Assembly (NCBI GenBank): GCA_002286855.1
Contig: NRSV01000121.1
Span: 1-47,169 of the forward strand
Direction of reading: 5' to 3'
Source of the DNA: Bipolaris cookei
Lineage: Eukaryota > Ascomycota > Dothideomycetes > Pleosporales > Pleosporaceae
Length of the DNA: 47,169 nt
Shown here: piece after piece, positions 32,360 through 43,162 of the stretch
Layout: each line of letters begins with the position of its first letter
How positions within the stretch are numbered: the stretch's first letter is position 1
Position numbers and translations under genes: made by a program
Notes under the pieces: generated by a model
What the model was told of the DNA's origin: nothing
What the model saw: only the letters and a program-made list of their open reading frames with translations
Databases searched by the model: none

Positions 32360-34252
32360 CGAATGAGCTCGTTTTTAGTGAGAAATCACCCGGCCCGTGC
32401 GCGAACATCCAAAATCTGGTGGCGAGCCCATACAAAATATCAAAATTGTTGAATGGACTCTATTGGCTAGCCAGCGCTTGGTGTTAGCAAGATGTCTAAG
32501 TCAATACAGCTAGTTGCACGGTGTACACAGCGTGCGGGTAAGTGGGGGTGGCAAGTAACCATGGTTCATTGCTATCTCTGTTGTACGTTCAAAGGAAAAA
32601 GGGTTGATGTACTCCTGGATCCGTGCACAGGTATCCGTGGGGAACCGGAGTCACGCGATCACTCCCTCAGTGCCTGATTTAGGTTCGGACAAAAATATCA
32701 ACACCAAGATAATGAAATATATTACTGAAACTCGTGATGCCATATATTTGTATATAAAACAAAATATTGACGATTTTTTTGTTGTTGCAACTACCCGTTG
32801 AAGTCGTTTTTTCCTTCATGTTCGATAATTGGTCGCACCACCTCGATCACCCCCAGCACCCACCTATTGATCATTCCAATAGGGAGAGCCTCCCACTCTA
32901 CCAACCACTGCCTCTCAGAATACTCTACGGTAAATCTAGGAGTGAACTGCTTCGTCACGTGCCTCCGTATTCAGAGCCAGGTGTGCTCAGAAGTATTCAC
33001 ATCTGGAGAGTGGCTAGGCTACATCATTTTTTCGACGCCCTGTATACTAAGATAGCCATTGGCGATACAAGACTTATGAGAAGGAGCCTCATCTTTAAGT
33101 GATATACAGGGTATACCACGACGTTTGAGTGAATTGATCCATGGGGCTACCTTTTTGAGATCCCCTTCACGGTGGCGATATCCATCAATACCACCTTTTG
33201 GCTTTATATCACGGTGATATTTGTGTTTCTTGGTATACTGCAGCTTCTGCGTATAGTTCTGGAAGTTGATATCGAGTTTGCCAAGCTCGTGGAGGGCGGC
33301 GCGGGCCTGTTTTTGCAGGCGGTTCGACGATGTTCGAGTGAATATATTCTCTGCTGCTAACGCTACCTCAGCCTCCTCTTTCTCCTCTTTTGTCCAGCGA
33401 TAGTAGACGTGGCAAGGGCCTTTATGATCGTATCTGAAGGCTCCACAGAATTGGAGACAGCAGTCGCGACGGTTGCGGTCGTGACGGACGTCGTCATCAT
33501 AGATCTCATCGTCGCGAGCCCATATTCTGATCATTCCTCGCTCTTCTCCTACTCTTGTTAGGGTCTCATCAGCAAAAAACCCTTTCTAAAGTCAAATCCA
33601 AGCCCATAACCAACCTTGCATTGATCAGAATTATGCTTGAGGGCCCATTGAAGACGCTCACGGCGCTGGGTAGATGTTAGAGGAGGCTTCCACCCTGACT
33701 TTCTCCTCTTATATCCAGCCTCGTACATCATATTTTTGAATGTTGAGATACTTAAACGAGGCACGATAGACGCGAAATTATTGTGCACCATCGCTTGCCA
33801 GGCCTCCTGCTCACGGTGGTGCTGCTCTTGAGTAGTGATGCGGATGATCTCATCCTTCTATTCACGCGTCAAGAGCTCAGACCTTCCACGCGCAACGTCA
33901 TCAGGACATAAGGCAGGATCCCATAAATCAAAGCTTTTAGACTCTGGTTTATCCTTTATACGACTCAGCGTCTTCGATATGGTCCACTGGGGGCGGTGGA
34001 GGGCACGCGCGAGGGGGTATTGTGAAGCATTTCCAAAGAGGACAGAACCAGCGATGAATGCACGCGTTGTTGGATGAATTTTAGTGCGAGAAGTTTTTGC
34101 AATCCTTTTCTGAGGTATCTGCTTGTATTAGAGAGGTTTACGGCAATTCAGAACCATGATTAGACGTTGTGGTGGTGATATGTTTTGAGATACGGTATCT
34201 ACTTGGTGTGGGGCGCACGGGCCTGATTCCTTACTAAAAACGAGCTCCTTCG
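32360..34252 (-). mobile_element. Mariner-like DNA transposon, about 1.9 kb
   Basis: Ends are imperfect inverted repeats: from 32360 CGAATGAGCTCGTTTTTAGT and, inverted from 34252, CGAAGGAGCTCGTTTTTAGT. Both continue to GGCCCGTGCGC with small differences. TA flanks both sides (32358-32359 and 34253-34254). The exact ends are set by symmetry and the TA and could be off by a few bases. It contains one degraded transposase gene. Confidence 0.82.
32791..34157 (-). pseudogene. Mariner-like (DDE_3-type) transposase, inactivated
   Basis: Frame from ATG 34157 to TAG 32791-32793. The N-terminal half contains helix-turn-helix-like DNA-binding sequence (QYPLARALHRPQWTISKTLS) and the WKPPLTSTQRRERLQWALKH segment. 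The first catalytic Asp should be in FADE, but a one-base loss near 33585 puts it out of frame. IPCISLKDEAPSHKS (second acidic region) and PSHSPDVNTSEH (third) follow. Premature stops are TAA 34128-34130, TAG 33858-33860, TAG 33019-33021 and TGA 32971-32973. The last two sit where the family has Trp. All four stops fit single transitions. Confidence 0.87.
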
Positions 34253-34254
34253 TA

Positions 34255-34709
34255 CAGATTATCGCCCTTCATAATGTGGATTCCATATTGACGCTTGAGG
34301 TGACTCTATGTCTGAGGTTCCGAAGTCGCCGCACTACTAGTTCGCTATCCCGGTCATCTCGCTAATTGACCGTCCTGGTCAGCTCCTGTGGAACCTGTCG
34401 TTTGTATCGCCTTCATGATCACCTCACGTGTCTTGTTGCGATTATTTAGCTTTTTTCTTGGTATGTTTGAGGAAAAAATTGAGAGTGTATTGCACGGCGC
34501 ATCTGGCGTAGAGGCAACAACTCTTTGGAAATTTCTAGGGATGCATGGGGTAGTCCAATTGCAACGCTGCTGATTGGGCCCTCTCGCGTAGCAATACCCC
34601 TCCTCATTACTATTATTGTTTCCACTTTCAGAACCCATCTTGTCAAACAGATCTTACGAACAAATATATTCTCGCAAGCCAAAATTATCCATCTCATCTT
34701 CTGTCCAAG
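34255..34709. other. Intergenic, promoter side of the SesA-type gene
   Basis: No gene recognised. Two poor, overlapping frames occur on opposite strands. The last ~100 bp should be the SesA-type promoter. Confidence 0.45.
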
Positions 34710-35348
34710 ATGTCCGACACCAACGTCCTCAGCTTGATCTCCGAGACTATCGCCATTCTCGAGACCACCGCGAAGCAATACAATATTGTCAACGGTGACA
34801 AAGGTCTCCCAGAAGCCTTCCATGAAGCAGGTCGAGGGTTGATCCTTGTTCAGGCTGCTCTCCAGACGGCCGACACTCAACTACGCGGACGTAGCCTAGC
34901 CGGAGACGTCCACGGCGCCTTGAGCTCCCTGGAGGCCTGTACCACAAAAGCAAAGCTGTCCGAGAGCATATTCAAGGACATCGCTAAGACGCCGAAGACT
35001 TCGAGATTCGAGCGTTACAAAGTGGCCGTACAACAAGAGGGCAAAGGGCAGACAGTGGAGGTCTTGACGTTAGAGATGATGGAGGACGTATGTGCCCTGG
35101 CCGAGAACGGTACAATTAGAGCAAAAATGGAAGACCAAGTCAATGGATTACGTAATGCGATCGATAAGTTGTCAAAGATGGAACCGTCAGTGCCAAAGAA
35201 AGGATCGAGCAACACCTTCAACAACTATGGCCCTGGGAACCAATTCAACAGCCCTGGCGGTACTCAAAATAACAACACAGGCAGTGGCAGTCAGTTCCTT
35301 GGTAATTTCAGTGGGCCTGTGCATTTTGGCTCGAGGGGACATATCTGA
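34710..35348 (+). CDS. SesA-type cell-death protein with C-terminal sigma-like amyloid motif
   Basis: Fungal death-pathway effector candidate, 212 residues, single exon, intact, with ATG in good context (AAGATG). The first ~145 residues are helical and resemble the SesA/NACHT_N domain found in front of fungal NLR ATPases: NVLSLISETIAILETTAKQY, then LPEAFHEAGRGLILVQAALQ and the GALSSLEACTTKAKLSESIF helix. After a short linker the C-terminal ~45 residues are Asn/Gly-rich: NTFNNYGPGNQFNS, GGTQNNNTGSGSQF, then NFSGPVHFG. This pattern resembles the sigma prion motif (SesB domain) shared by Ses effectors and their NLR partners, which passes an amyloid template from receptor to effector. No NLR lies in this window. 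The 3' end overlaps a TPR-CHAT remnant tail to tail. Confidence 0.82.
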   Translation: MSDTNVLSLISETIAILETTAKQYNIVNGDKGLPEAFHEAGRGLILVQAALQTADTQLRGRSLAGDVHGALSSLEACTTKAKLSESIFKDIAKTPKTSRFERYKVAVQQEGKGQTVEVLTLEMMEDVCALAENGTIRAKMEDQVNGLRNAIDKLSKMEPSVPKKGSSNTFNNYGPGNQFNSPGGTQNNNTGSGSQFLGNFSGPVHFGSRGHI

Positions 35349-36487
35349 AGATATATGATCGGAGATTGATTGATTCGGCTGCGAATCAAATCAGATGTGT
35401 AAACTGTCAAATTGAACGCGTTGGCAGTAACAATGATGGCATTGCTTCTAAGATCAGTGAAATTTACCACCACATTGCTGCTCGCTGTCGCATATTTCTG
35501 CATCTGCTTGGCGGTAAGGCCCTTGTGCAACTGGCTAAACCCAGAAAGCTGTTGAATATCCTGTACATACTTCTCAAGCTGCGCGAGTGCTTCTATTCGG
35601 TTCGTAGACGCCGTCTTCTGCGTTCCGCCGTCCATAATGTCCATGACAGGCTTATGTACTTCTAACAAAAGATTCTCGTATCGCGCACACAGTTCAGGAC
35701 TGACAGCCTTTAGTTCCAAGGTGTTGCTTTGATCATCCATAAGAAGATGAAGGATTACTCCACGCCCTTGCTCTAGTACCTCCAAGGCAGCTTCCGGACC
35801 CTTTCCTTTCTGTAGAGCGAGAGTGTAGGAAGTTGTAGCTAGTCCAGAGAAGTACGAGACAACGTACTGTTGATCCTAATGGTCTAGAGACCTATTATGA
35901 ATGTAGGGTAGCAGATTCATTGGCTCCAATATGAGATTGTATACACTATCGAAGCGCTGTTGACTCTGAAGCAACTGAAGGGCGTGAGTGGAAGCACGCA
36001 GACAGATGAAGGGAGTGGCATTCTTGCATTTCCATGCGCGTTTAGTTATTCGAATGGTCTCTTCGAGGTCACTCATCGCTCTTGTTCGCTTATACTGATT
36101 GCTGAGCTGGATTGCTAGGATGATTAAGAATGCTGTGAGGTTTAGATGGTCGTTAAGCGTGACTTGCACAGGCTGACGTGTTACTCGAATGCCCTCTTCG
36201 AGATTGATTATCGCTCCTATGCGCTCATATCGGACTGCAAGCATCACCCCAAAATCGTTTAGTCTCGACGCGTAGTTTTCATACTTCTCTGGCGTTATTG
36301 CTACAGCGTACCTCCCTTTCTCGATCGCTTCTTTAAGGTCTTCTCGTCGTCCCCAGCGCTGGAAGAGCTGAATCTTTAGCACAGCATAATGCATATATAG
36401 CGCTGATTGTACTTTATCTGCTACTCGGCTCAGAATATGCCTACATTTGTTGAGCAATAGCGTGTCGAAGTTGCCTTGGTCGTCCAT
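35291..36487 (-). pseudogene. TPR-CHAT protein, truncated
   Basis: Relative of fungal proteins with tetratricopeptide repeats followed by a CHAT (caspase-like) peptidase domain, thought to act in regulated cell death. From ATG 36487 the frame holds 3-4 TPR units with the typical spacing (GRREDLKEAIEKGRYAVAIT, RLNDFGVMLAVRYERIGAI, KRTRAMSDLEETIRITKRA). It is stopped by TAG 35876-35878 (CAG to TAG would explain it) and then continues in frame with the linker ALEVLEQGRGVILHLLMDD, PELCARYENLLLEV and GFSQLHKGLTAKQM. CHAT begins at VVVNFTDLRSNAIIVTANAF, but homology ends near 35390, so the catalytic His and Cys regions are missing. The last 58 bp overlap the SesA-type gene. The number of TPRs is low for the family, and a transposon starts 43 bp upstream of the ATG. 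Confidence 0.83.
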
Positions 36488-36530
36488 AGTTATTATGTAG
36501 AATACAAAGCATTGCAGAGCAAGTAGTATA

Positions 36531-38490
36531 ACATGTTTCATAAGCAAATTGCTCACTCTCCACCACCATGTTAACATTACTATCATCTTACACACTTTTA
36601 TCACAACTTTTTAAAAGTTATAGTAAACCAATTTATTCTATAGAACTATTGCTATCGCTTACCTCTTCTGTTTCTACTGTATAGGTACGCGCATTATGTC
36701 CAGTCTCCTTACAACCCCCGCACCATCTCTCTCCTCACACCCTCTTCGACGCGCCCTCGCCGTCGCCACGACTGCTACCCGCCTGTTCAGCTAATATTTC
36801 ATGTACCTCGCTAACAGTAAGAGTCTCACCTGTCCGTAAGTATCGCGGCTTTCGACCCCGGCGCTTTGTTAGCTCTTCAATTACACTCCGCATGCGTGCC
36901 TGTTTCTATTGTAATACCACCATATTATGTGCTATTTGCTGGGCACCTTTACTTAGCTGCCGTACCTGCTCATCTACAGAACTTGCAGAAGAAATAGGTC
37001 GCTTTCTTATCCTCTGTCGAATGAGCATACTTTGAGCCTCGACCTCCTTCGCATTACGTGGTGTTTTCGCCTCCCAAGCGACGTTGTCTTGCTTCGGGGG
37101 CGTTGGCGTACGCAACCTCACATCAAGCCTTGAAATCACAACTTGTGGGCTGTGTGGGACTAGCCCAGCGCCCCTGAAGCCTGTTCGAATGTTCTTCTCT
37201 GAGATTGCCTTGTTGTGAGCAGCTTTAAAAGCAGGGAGAAAGGCTTCTTGCTAACGTAGTGAGTACGGTTGATCGCCAAGGCTGAGATCTCTTCGCTGTT
37301 GAAAAGAGAGGAACAAGATAGAGAGTAGCTAGTATACTATCACTACAGAAGAAACTCTTGTGGGAGTATCGAAATCCCAATACAATTCTTTCACTGCCGT
37401 TTGTATGCTAGCCCAATCTGGCTAACCCAGTGTGGGTGCTCGAAACGGGTTAGTGCCAGCTACTCCCAAAACTACAGTCGCCGTACGCGCGCTTTAACGG
37501 CGAGAAGCAGGCAACATCTAGAAGCTGGAGCAAGTGTGACGAGTGTACAAACATACAAAGAAGGATTATATTTTTCTCTTTACAGTGATTTTAGGATTCA
37601 ATTAAGATATGACTCTCATGACCATCAATAATAAGCAATCTGTACCCCCTAATAGTATGACGCTTTGAATGTGCCCCAAAATGATTTAGCCAGGCAATTG
37701 CAAGCAGATTGTTTGTCCATCCATATGGGCTAACTTCAAGAGTCTAATAGCGAGGTAGATCTTGAAACCAGGTGTTGATAAAGACCTTACCCGCAAAGAT
37801 AACGAAGGGTAGGATCTGGCGACCTAACGCTCTAACGCCTTGAATCACAGTTTTCCACGAGTTTCTGAGGCTGTGATAACTGACTGTGATAGAAGCTTGC
37901 CGATCACAAAGCCAGTCTCGTCGAAGTTGTAGATATCATTGTCGCGAATCCCCCACTTCTCTTTTGTGTTTCTCACCAAGTTGAACTAGCGCTGAATAGC
38001 TGCTAGATCCTTGCAGGCAGCTCACAAATCACCATATGAACGGCTCCAGCGTGTTCTGAGCTCAGTAGTACGCATAACAAAGCTGTCAACCCAGTTGTTG
38101 CCAGTAGGCTTGCCGCCCCACTGCTGAAGTAGTTTATTTGCCATATCTCGAACGATAGCTTTCTTAGGCGCAAATCCTCGTTCAGACTCTTCAAGAACAC
38201 GTCGAACTATCGTCTCCTCCTCTAGCTTATCTAGAAACTTTGAGTTTGCCTCGCAATCACGTCGAGAGCGCTTCCTAGTAATTCAGTCCGATAGGACCCT
38301 TCGAGGTACGTTGTAGATTACTGCAGCGCGTCTCTGGCTTGGATCACCCTGAGAAAGGATTTCAAATAAAGCAAGCTGTACTTCTGCTTCGGTATAAGAG
38401 GATTTTATATCGTGTGTTTGATGCATTACACATTGTTGTGTTGATGTTAACGTGGTGGTGGGACGTGAGCAACTCTCTTATGAAACATGT
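36531..38490 (-). mobile_element. Third pogo-like element, 1960 bp, decayed
   Basis: Imperfect terminal inverted repeats start ACATGTTTCATAAG on both sides and share TTGCTCAC and CCACCACCA-C/T-GTTAACAT (36531 to about 36579 and about 38442 to 38490). TA flanks both ends (36529-36530 and 38491-38492). The termini are unlike those of the two elements at 9.6-13.0 kb, so it is a third family. Confidence 0.85.
36633..38426 (-). pseudogene. Pogo-like transposase, heavily mutated
   Basis: Reads from ATG 38426. An N-terminal helix-turn-helix (RRAAVIYNVPRRVLSD) is followed by a CENP-B/Tc5-type segment (ERGFAPKKAIVRDMANKLLQ) and the DDE start YNFDETGFVIGK. LLIIDGHES (second Asp) follows, then degraded sequence. 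In the C-terminal part, VEAQSMLIRQRIRKRP and a zinc knuckle remain. The last zinc ligand of the knuckle is changed (CGGCKETGHNARTY, Tyr for Cys, one G-to-A change). Many stops (for example after LSD, YGDL, IQR, RGKL) and frame changes make it nonfunctional. Confidence 0.85.
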
Positions 38491-38708
38491 TAACATAACA
38501 GAGATATAGAAGAGTAATACATATCTCTAACAAGAATTTCATTTCTGCAAATGTCAAATGAGTAGCTTCTTAATATTGTATCTCAACAACTTCAACCAAA
38601 TTTGTTCTTGAATTCAATGTTGGACTGCAACTAGACACAGATATTGATGATCGATCTCTTCGTGGAAGGGTATATTTGGCCATATAATACACAACTCTTG
38701 TACATGGG

Positions 38709-39638
38709 TTACATCTTGCCTCCAGTAAGCTCCTCGGCAAGCTTTTTGACTCGCTCCTTGGCGAGACCAACACCTTCGCCGCCCTTGAGCTTTTGTAGCA
38801 TATCGCCGACGCCTTCGGGCATAGGTCCGTGCCATGGACTGAGCCCCTCGTTGCCTGCATGTCTCGGGCCCATGTTGCCTCTCATATCCCAGCCCATGGG
38901 CGACTCTTCTGTGCCAAAAGCTTTATCAATAGCCTCGTCCAGTTGTTGTTCGTCTACAATGAATTCGCGCGCATTGGTGTACAGGTCGTGGAGACGCGAT
39001 GCGCGCATTGAATCTACTTTGGCCATTCGTCGTTGGTAAGCTCTGCTGCGAGCCTTGGAGATGTCTTTTCGCGGGGGCAGATTGTTTGTGAGAAAGTCGC
39101 GGATGCCCTTGGACACAGAGTTCTCGGTCAAGATGTCGACTTCGCGGCGGGGCGCCATGGCCAACTCGCGCCTCTGCGCTCCAATGGCCTGGATCTTGGC
39201 CATGTACTGTGCCTCTGATGCGACTTTTCTGTCGTGCAGCTGCTTGACACCCTCCTTCAAGTTTTCTCTCCTTTTGTCCGCCAGCCGTTGCTTGTACAGC
39301 CGGTATTCGGCATCTCTGCTATGTGGGCCCGGCACTTTTACTTCCTTGGGCTCCCGTACGGTCTTTCCCAAGAAAACGTCTGATTCCTTAGGGTGTTTGT
39401 TCCTCGTTTTGAATATATCACGTGGGGTGGGCAGGTGACCTTTTACTATGGGTTTGGTCGGGTAGGTGGGTTGCAATGGCTTGGGGACTTCGACATAATT
39501 TGGAGATTGCGGGCCAAGGGCGAGTGATGGTGGTGTAGAGGAGAATGTGCGGCCACTCAGGCTGGCACCGGACCTATTGAGGGTCGCGGCAGGTGAAGGA
39601 GACGTCCAAGCAAAACGGACGGGTATCCGTGGCGGCAT
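38709..39638 (-). CDS. Probable mitochondrial small ribosomal subunit protein mS26 (PET123-like)
   Basis: 309 residues from ATG 39638; a longer reading would need a non-ATG start. The start has no acidic residues and includes Arg and Ser/Thr (RFAWTSPSPAATLNRSG...RTFSSTP), typical of a mitochondrial targeting peptide. The body contains LPTPRDIFKTRNKHPKESD, then VPGPHSRDAEYRLYKQRLAD and long basic helices, as in fungal mS26. It ends with a Gly-rich and a helical tail. Role: structural part of the mitoribosome small subunit. It diverges from NOG2 over a 214-bp shared promoter region, so a mitochondrial and a nucleolar ribosome-biogenesis gene are paired. The name rests on remembered family features and is probable, not certain. 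Confidence 0.7.
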   Translation of the reverse strand: MPPRIPVRFAWTSPSPAATLNRSGASLSGRTFSSTPPSLALGPQSPNYVEVPKPLQPTYPTKPIVKGHLPTPRDIFKTRNKHPKESDVFLGKTVREPKEVKVPGPHSRDAEYRLYKQRLADKRRENLKEGVKQLHDRKVASEAQYMAKIQAIGAQRRELAMAPRREVDILTENSVSKGIRDFLTNNLPPRKDISKARSRAYQRRMAKVDSMRASRLHDLYTNAREFIVDEQQLDEAIDKAFGTEESPMGWDMRGNMGPRHAGNEGLSPWHGPMPEGVGDMLQKLKGGEGVGLAKERVKKLAEELTGGKM

Positions 39639-39852
39639 TGCGATGGTGGTGAGGGAGCCAAAGCAATGCGGAGGTGCGGGCGTGGTGTTGGTCGGCCTGG
39701 CTGTCTTCGAAAATGTCGGTGCCAAGCCGGCTTAGCCCCACCCAGACTAGCTCCGCCTCTCAAAAAAAGTTGCCCATTCCCATGCTCACGACCTTCCTTC
39801 ACTCTTCGCCCTTCCACCTCTTGTCAATCCCCCCAAAGGAAGCAGAGCCAGA
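39639..39852. promoter_or_regulatory. Divergent promoter between mS26-like and NOG2 genes
   Basis: This 214-bp spacer separates two start codons facing away from each other. It is pyrimidine-rich on the plus strand close to NOG2. Confidence 0.6.
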
Positions 39853-42146
39853 ATGGGAGTCCACAAGAAAGAAAAAAGCCGCCGCGAGCGCGAGGGCAAG
39901 GCGCACGATGGCATGGCCAATGTCAAGGTCAAGGGCACCAACTTTTATCGGTATGTATACATCTATACACTACTATGCACCATGGAGATGCTAACAGCTT
40001 CTAGCGATGCGAAAAAAGTAAAAGTGCTCAAGCGCCTTACTGACGGCAAGGCCGAGCGCAATGCCAAGGGAGACATCACAAAAGCTGCCGTCTACCAGAG
40101 CCGTGATGCGCCTGTCGCCCGCGTAGAGCCCAATCGCAAGTGGTTCAATAACACGCGAGTGATATCTCAAGATGCCCTCGAGAGCTTCCGGTCCGCTGTT
40201 CAGGCCCAGGCCGCCGACCCCAGCACATATCTCATGAAGCGCAACAAGCTGCCCATGAGCCTGATCGAGACGCCCGGCCAAATTCCTGGTCTGAAGCAGC
40301 ACGCGGCCAAGATTGCCGTCGACAGCCAGCCTTTTTCAGAGACGTTTGGCCCCAAGGCTCAGCGGAAGCGACCAAAGCTTGACTTCAGTTCCATTGAGGA
40401 TCTTGCGGGCCGAACCGATAGCATGCACGAAAACTACGTTGAGCGCCTTGAACAAGCCAAGCTACTGTCAGGTACCTCGGGCGAAGAAAAGGAGGGTGAC
40501 AATGACATTCCCAATGGCGAGCTCACATCGGCTCGAGAATTCATCTTCATGAAGGGAACCTCGAAGCGCATCTGGAACGAACTCTACAAGGTAAGAGTCT
40601 TCACCCAACGTGGCCCTAGCTCCCCGCTGACCCTTCTCTGCTCAGGTCATTGATTCCTCCGATGTCATCCTGCACGTCCTAGATGCCAGAGATCCAGACG
40701 GTACACGGTGTCGGTCAGTTGAGAAATATATTCGCACAGAAGCCCCCCACAAACACCTGGTCTTTGTCCTTAACAAAGTCGACCTAGTGCCCTCCAAAGT
40801 AGCTGTAAGTCTCTTCCCCAAAACACCTCCCTTCCGCTATCCACACCCTCCTTAAGTCAAGGACCTTTTCTTCTGCAATGATTACGGTTCTGTTACAAGT
40901 TGGGAAGAGCAAAAGTGGCTCGCCGGCCCAAAATCGTTTTGATTGCGGGTCGATTGGCAACCGTCTTGGTTGTCAGTCAATAGAGCCACGCGTGATTCGT
41001 TTGAGTTGAGGACCGTCTCTGCACTTGCAGCTTTATGGCGGTACTCTTAGTAATGTTTCACACATTCCATTGTCGATACGCACAACTTGCTGTTTCATCA
41101 ATGGACAAGCTAACACCACTTAGGCCGCATGGGTACGCCATCTGAGTCGTGAATTCCCAACACTTGGTATGTTTCGTTCTTGCTATGCCATAGACCTGGT
41201 TCATGAACTGATCACAAGGGCAGCTTTCCACGCCTCAATCAACAACAGCTTCGGCAAGGGATCTCTCATCGCTCTTCTCCGTCAGTTCAGCTCTCTTCAC
41301 AGCGACCGCAAGCAAATTTCGGTCGGCATGGTTGGCTACCCAAATACTGGAAAGTCATCCATCATCAACACTCTTCGAAAGAAGAAGGTGTGCGTTGTCG
41401 CGCCTATTGCTGGTGAGACCAAGGTGTGGCAGTACATCACTTTGATGAAGCGCATCTACATGATTGACTGTCCGGGTATTGTTCCACCCAACCAAAACGA
41501 CACAGACGAAGATCTCCTGCTGCGTGGCAGTGTTCGTGTAGAGAATGTCGAGTACCCGGCACAGTATATCGAGGCAGTTTTGAAGAGAGTTCAACCAAAA
41601 CACCTCCAAAGGACTTACGAAATAAAGGAGAAGGACTACGAGAATGATGCTGTACGGTTCTTGGAAGTATTGTGTCGAAAGAGCGGTCGTCTGCTCAAGG
41701 GAGGCGAGGCTGACATTGACGGTGCTGCCAAGATGGTTCTTAACGACTGGATAAGAGGAAAACTCCCCTGGTTCACTCCACCACCGTTCAAGGAGGGTGA
41801 AGAGACTGGGCCTATCAATGAAAAGCGTGATGGCAAACTCGGCGAGATGAGCAAAAAGCGCAAGCGTGACGGCGAGAGCCAGGCCACTGGAAGTGTGGCA
41901 GCGACTACCGATGCAAGCGGCGCAGCTCAAGACCAGATCAACGATGACGACGACGATGAGTTTGGCGGCTTCAGCGAGGATGACAACGTGGAAGATGATG
42001 ACAAAAATTCGGAAGACGAAGAGGGCGGTGCCGTACTCGAGGGCGCCGAGGATGACGCAAGCGAAGACGATGAAGCTGTGGAGCAAGAGCTCGCTGCCAT
42101 ATCAGAGGCGCTCACAAAAGCAAAGAAGCGCCAACGGAAAACATAA
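39853..42146 (+). CDS. NOG2: Nucleolar GTP-binding protein 2 (NOG2/NUG2, GNL2 family)
   Basis: GTPase needed for late assembly and nuclear export of the 60S ribosomal subunit. Five exons (39853-39950, 40005-40590, 40646-40804, 41124-41166, 41224-42146) give 602 residues, and all phases agree. The G domain is circularly permuted as in the YlqF/YawG family: VLNKVDLVP (G4) comes first, then GMVGYPNTGKSS (G1) and IDCPGIV (G3). The basic N-terminus (MGVHKKEKSRRER) and a Lys-rich and Asp/Glu-rich C-terminus are typical of the nucleolar protein. The third intron (40805-41123, 319 nt) is several times longer than the others, which are 54-57 nt. The gene is intact, as expected for an essential function. 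Confidence 0.95.
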
Positions 42147-43162
42147 TGACCATTAAAAGAACAATAGTTTTGATTTAAATGATACCCCAACATTACAATG
42201 CATCATCACAATGCACAGACCAAGTTCATCGATTTCATTCTCGGCCCCCGGAAAGCATGAGTTCACACGCAGTAACGAGTAGTCTTACTATTAGGAAATA
42301 AAGTGTATTCATTCAAACGTAGTTTGCAGTTGGAAGCGCCGCTATCACGAGACAATCAATGAAATAAGATTTACGCTGCGCACTCGTGCCTACTGAAAAA
42401 CGATTTCACATCAATAAAGTGTCTACTCTAAAATGAAGGCCCCTCTTATTTTTAGCAAATACCCCGATCCTTCGAGACAATATCATAAACAACTACAGGA
42501 ATAGTCTTCAATCCGAACGCCTCGTACCCTCTACCGACATAGTAGCACTTGGTGTTTCGCGATGGCTTCGTCTCACTGAAGACTGGTGTTCTGCGTCAGT
42601 TTTTCTCATGACATATTGGTGTTTACTGTCCCAAGCTGATTGGAATTAGTACCTTGTGTGCTGGGGTCACTTTCCCACGTGTCAAATACGTCTAATATCG
42701 TCTTTGCAATCGCTTGAGCAGGGCGAACAGAAAGTTTCACCGTCTGGGACACGTAAGCATCCAGTACATATTATGGTGTAGTACCACGTGATCAGGCTGC
42801 AGGTATATATAGTATTCCTTTTCTTTTCAGAGTAGATAGGCACCTTTTTTACGCATCACAATACAGCGATTAGATTTTAGCTCTATTCTACTAGCTCGAT
42901 TGCGGGTCGCTGCTTGATCTTTTGAGCTCGATCTCGTATCGTGCCACAATATATCAAACGAACTCTGATCCCTTCTGTAACGGGTCGAGTCCTATCGGAC
43001 TGCGCAGGCAACTACAGTGCGCCCACCGCCCCAAAAAGGCTGGCACAAGATATCAGAGCTGCTGATATCATTGCGTAGTTGATACATAAGATAGCCGCCG
43101 CTATCTGTACTGTGATGGGCTGTCCAGCCCGTCACACCTTCATCTATAAAACCCACGGCAGT
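42147..43162. other. Intergenic, nothing recognised
   Basis: About 1 kb with short frames only. It should hold the NOG2 terminator and the former promoter of the O-methyltransferase pseudogene. Near 42780-42830 there is CACGTG followed by TATATATAG, a possible promoter core. Confidence 0.4.

Noticed and set aside
41355..42086. Minus-strand frame of 243 codons
   Set aside because: Antisense shadow of the conserved NOG2 last exon; no domain.
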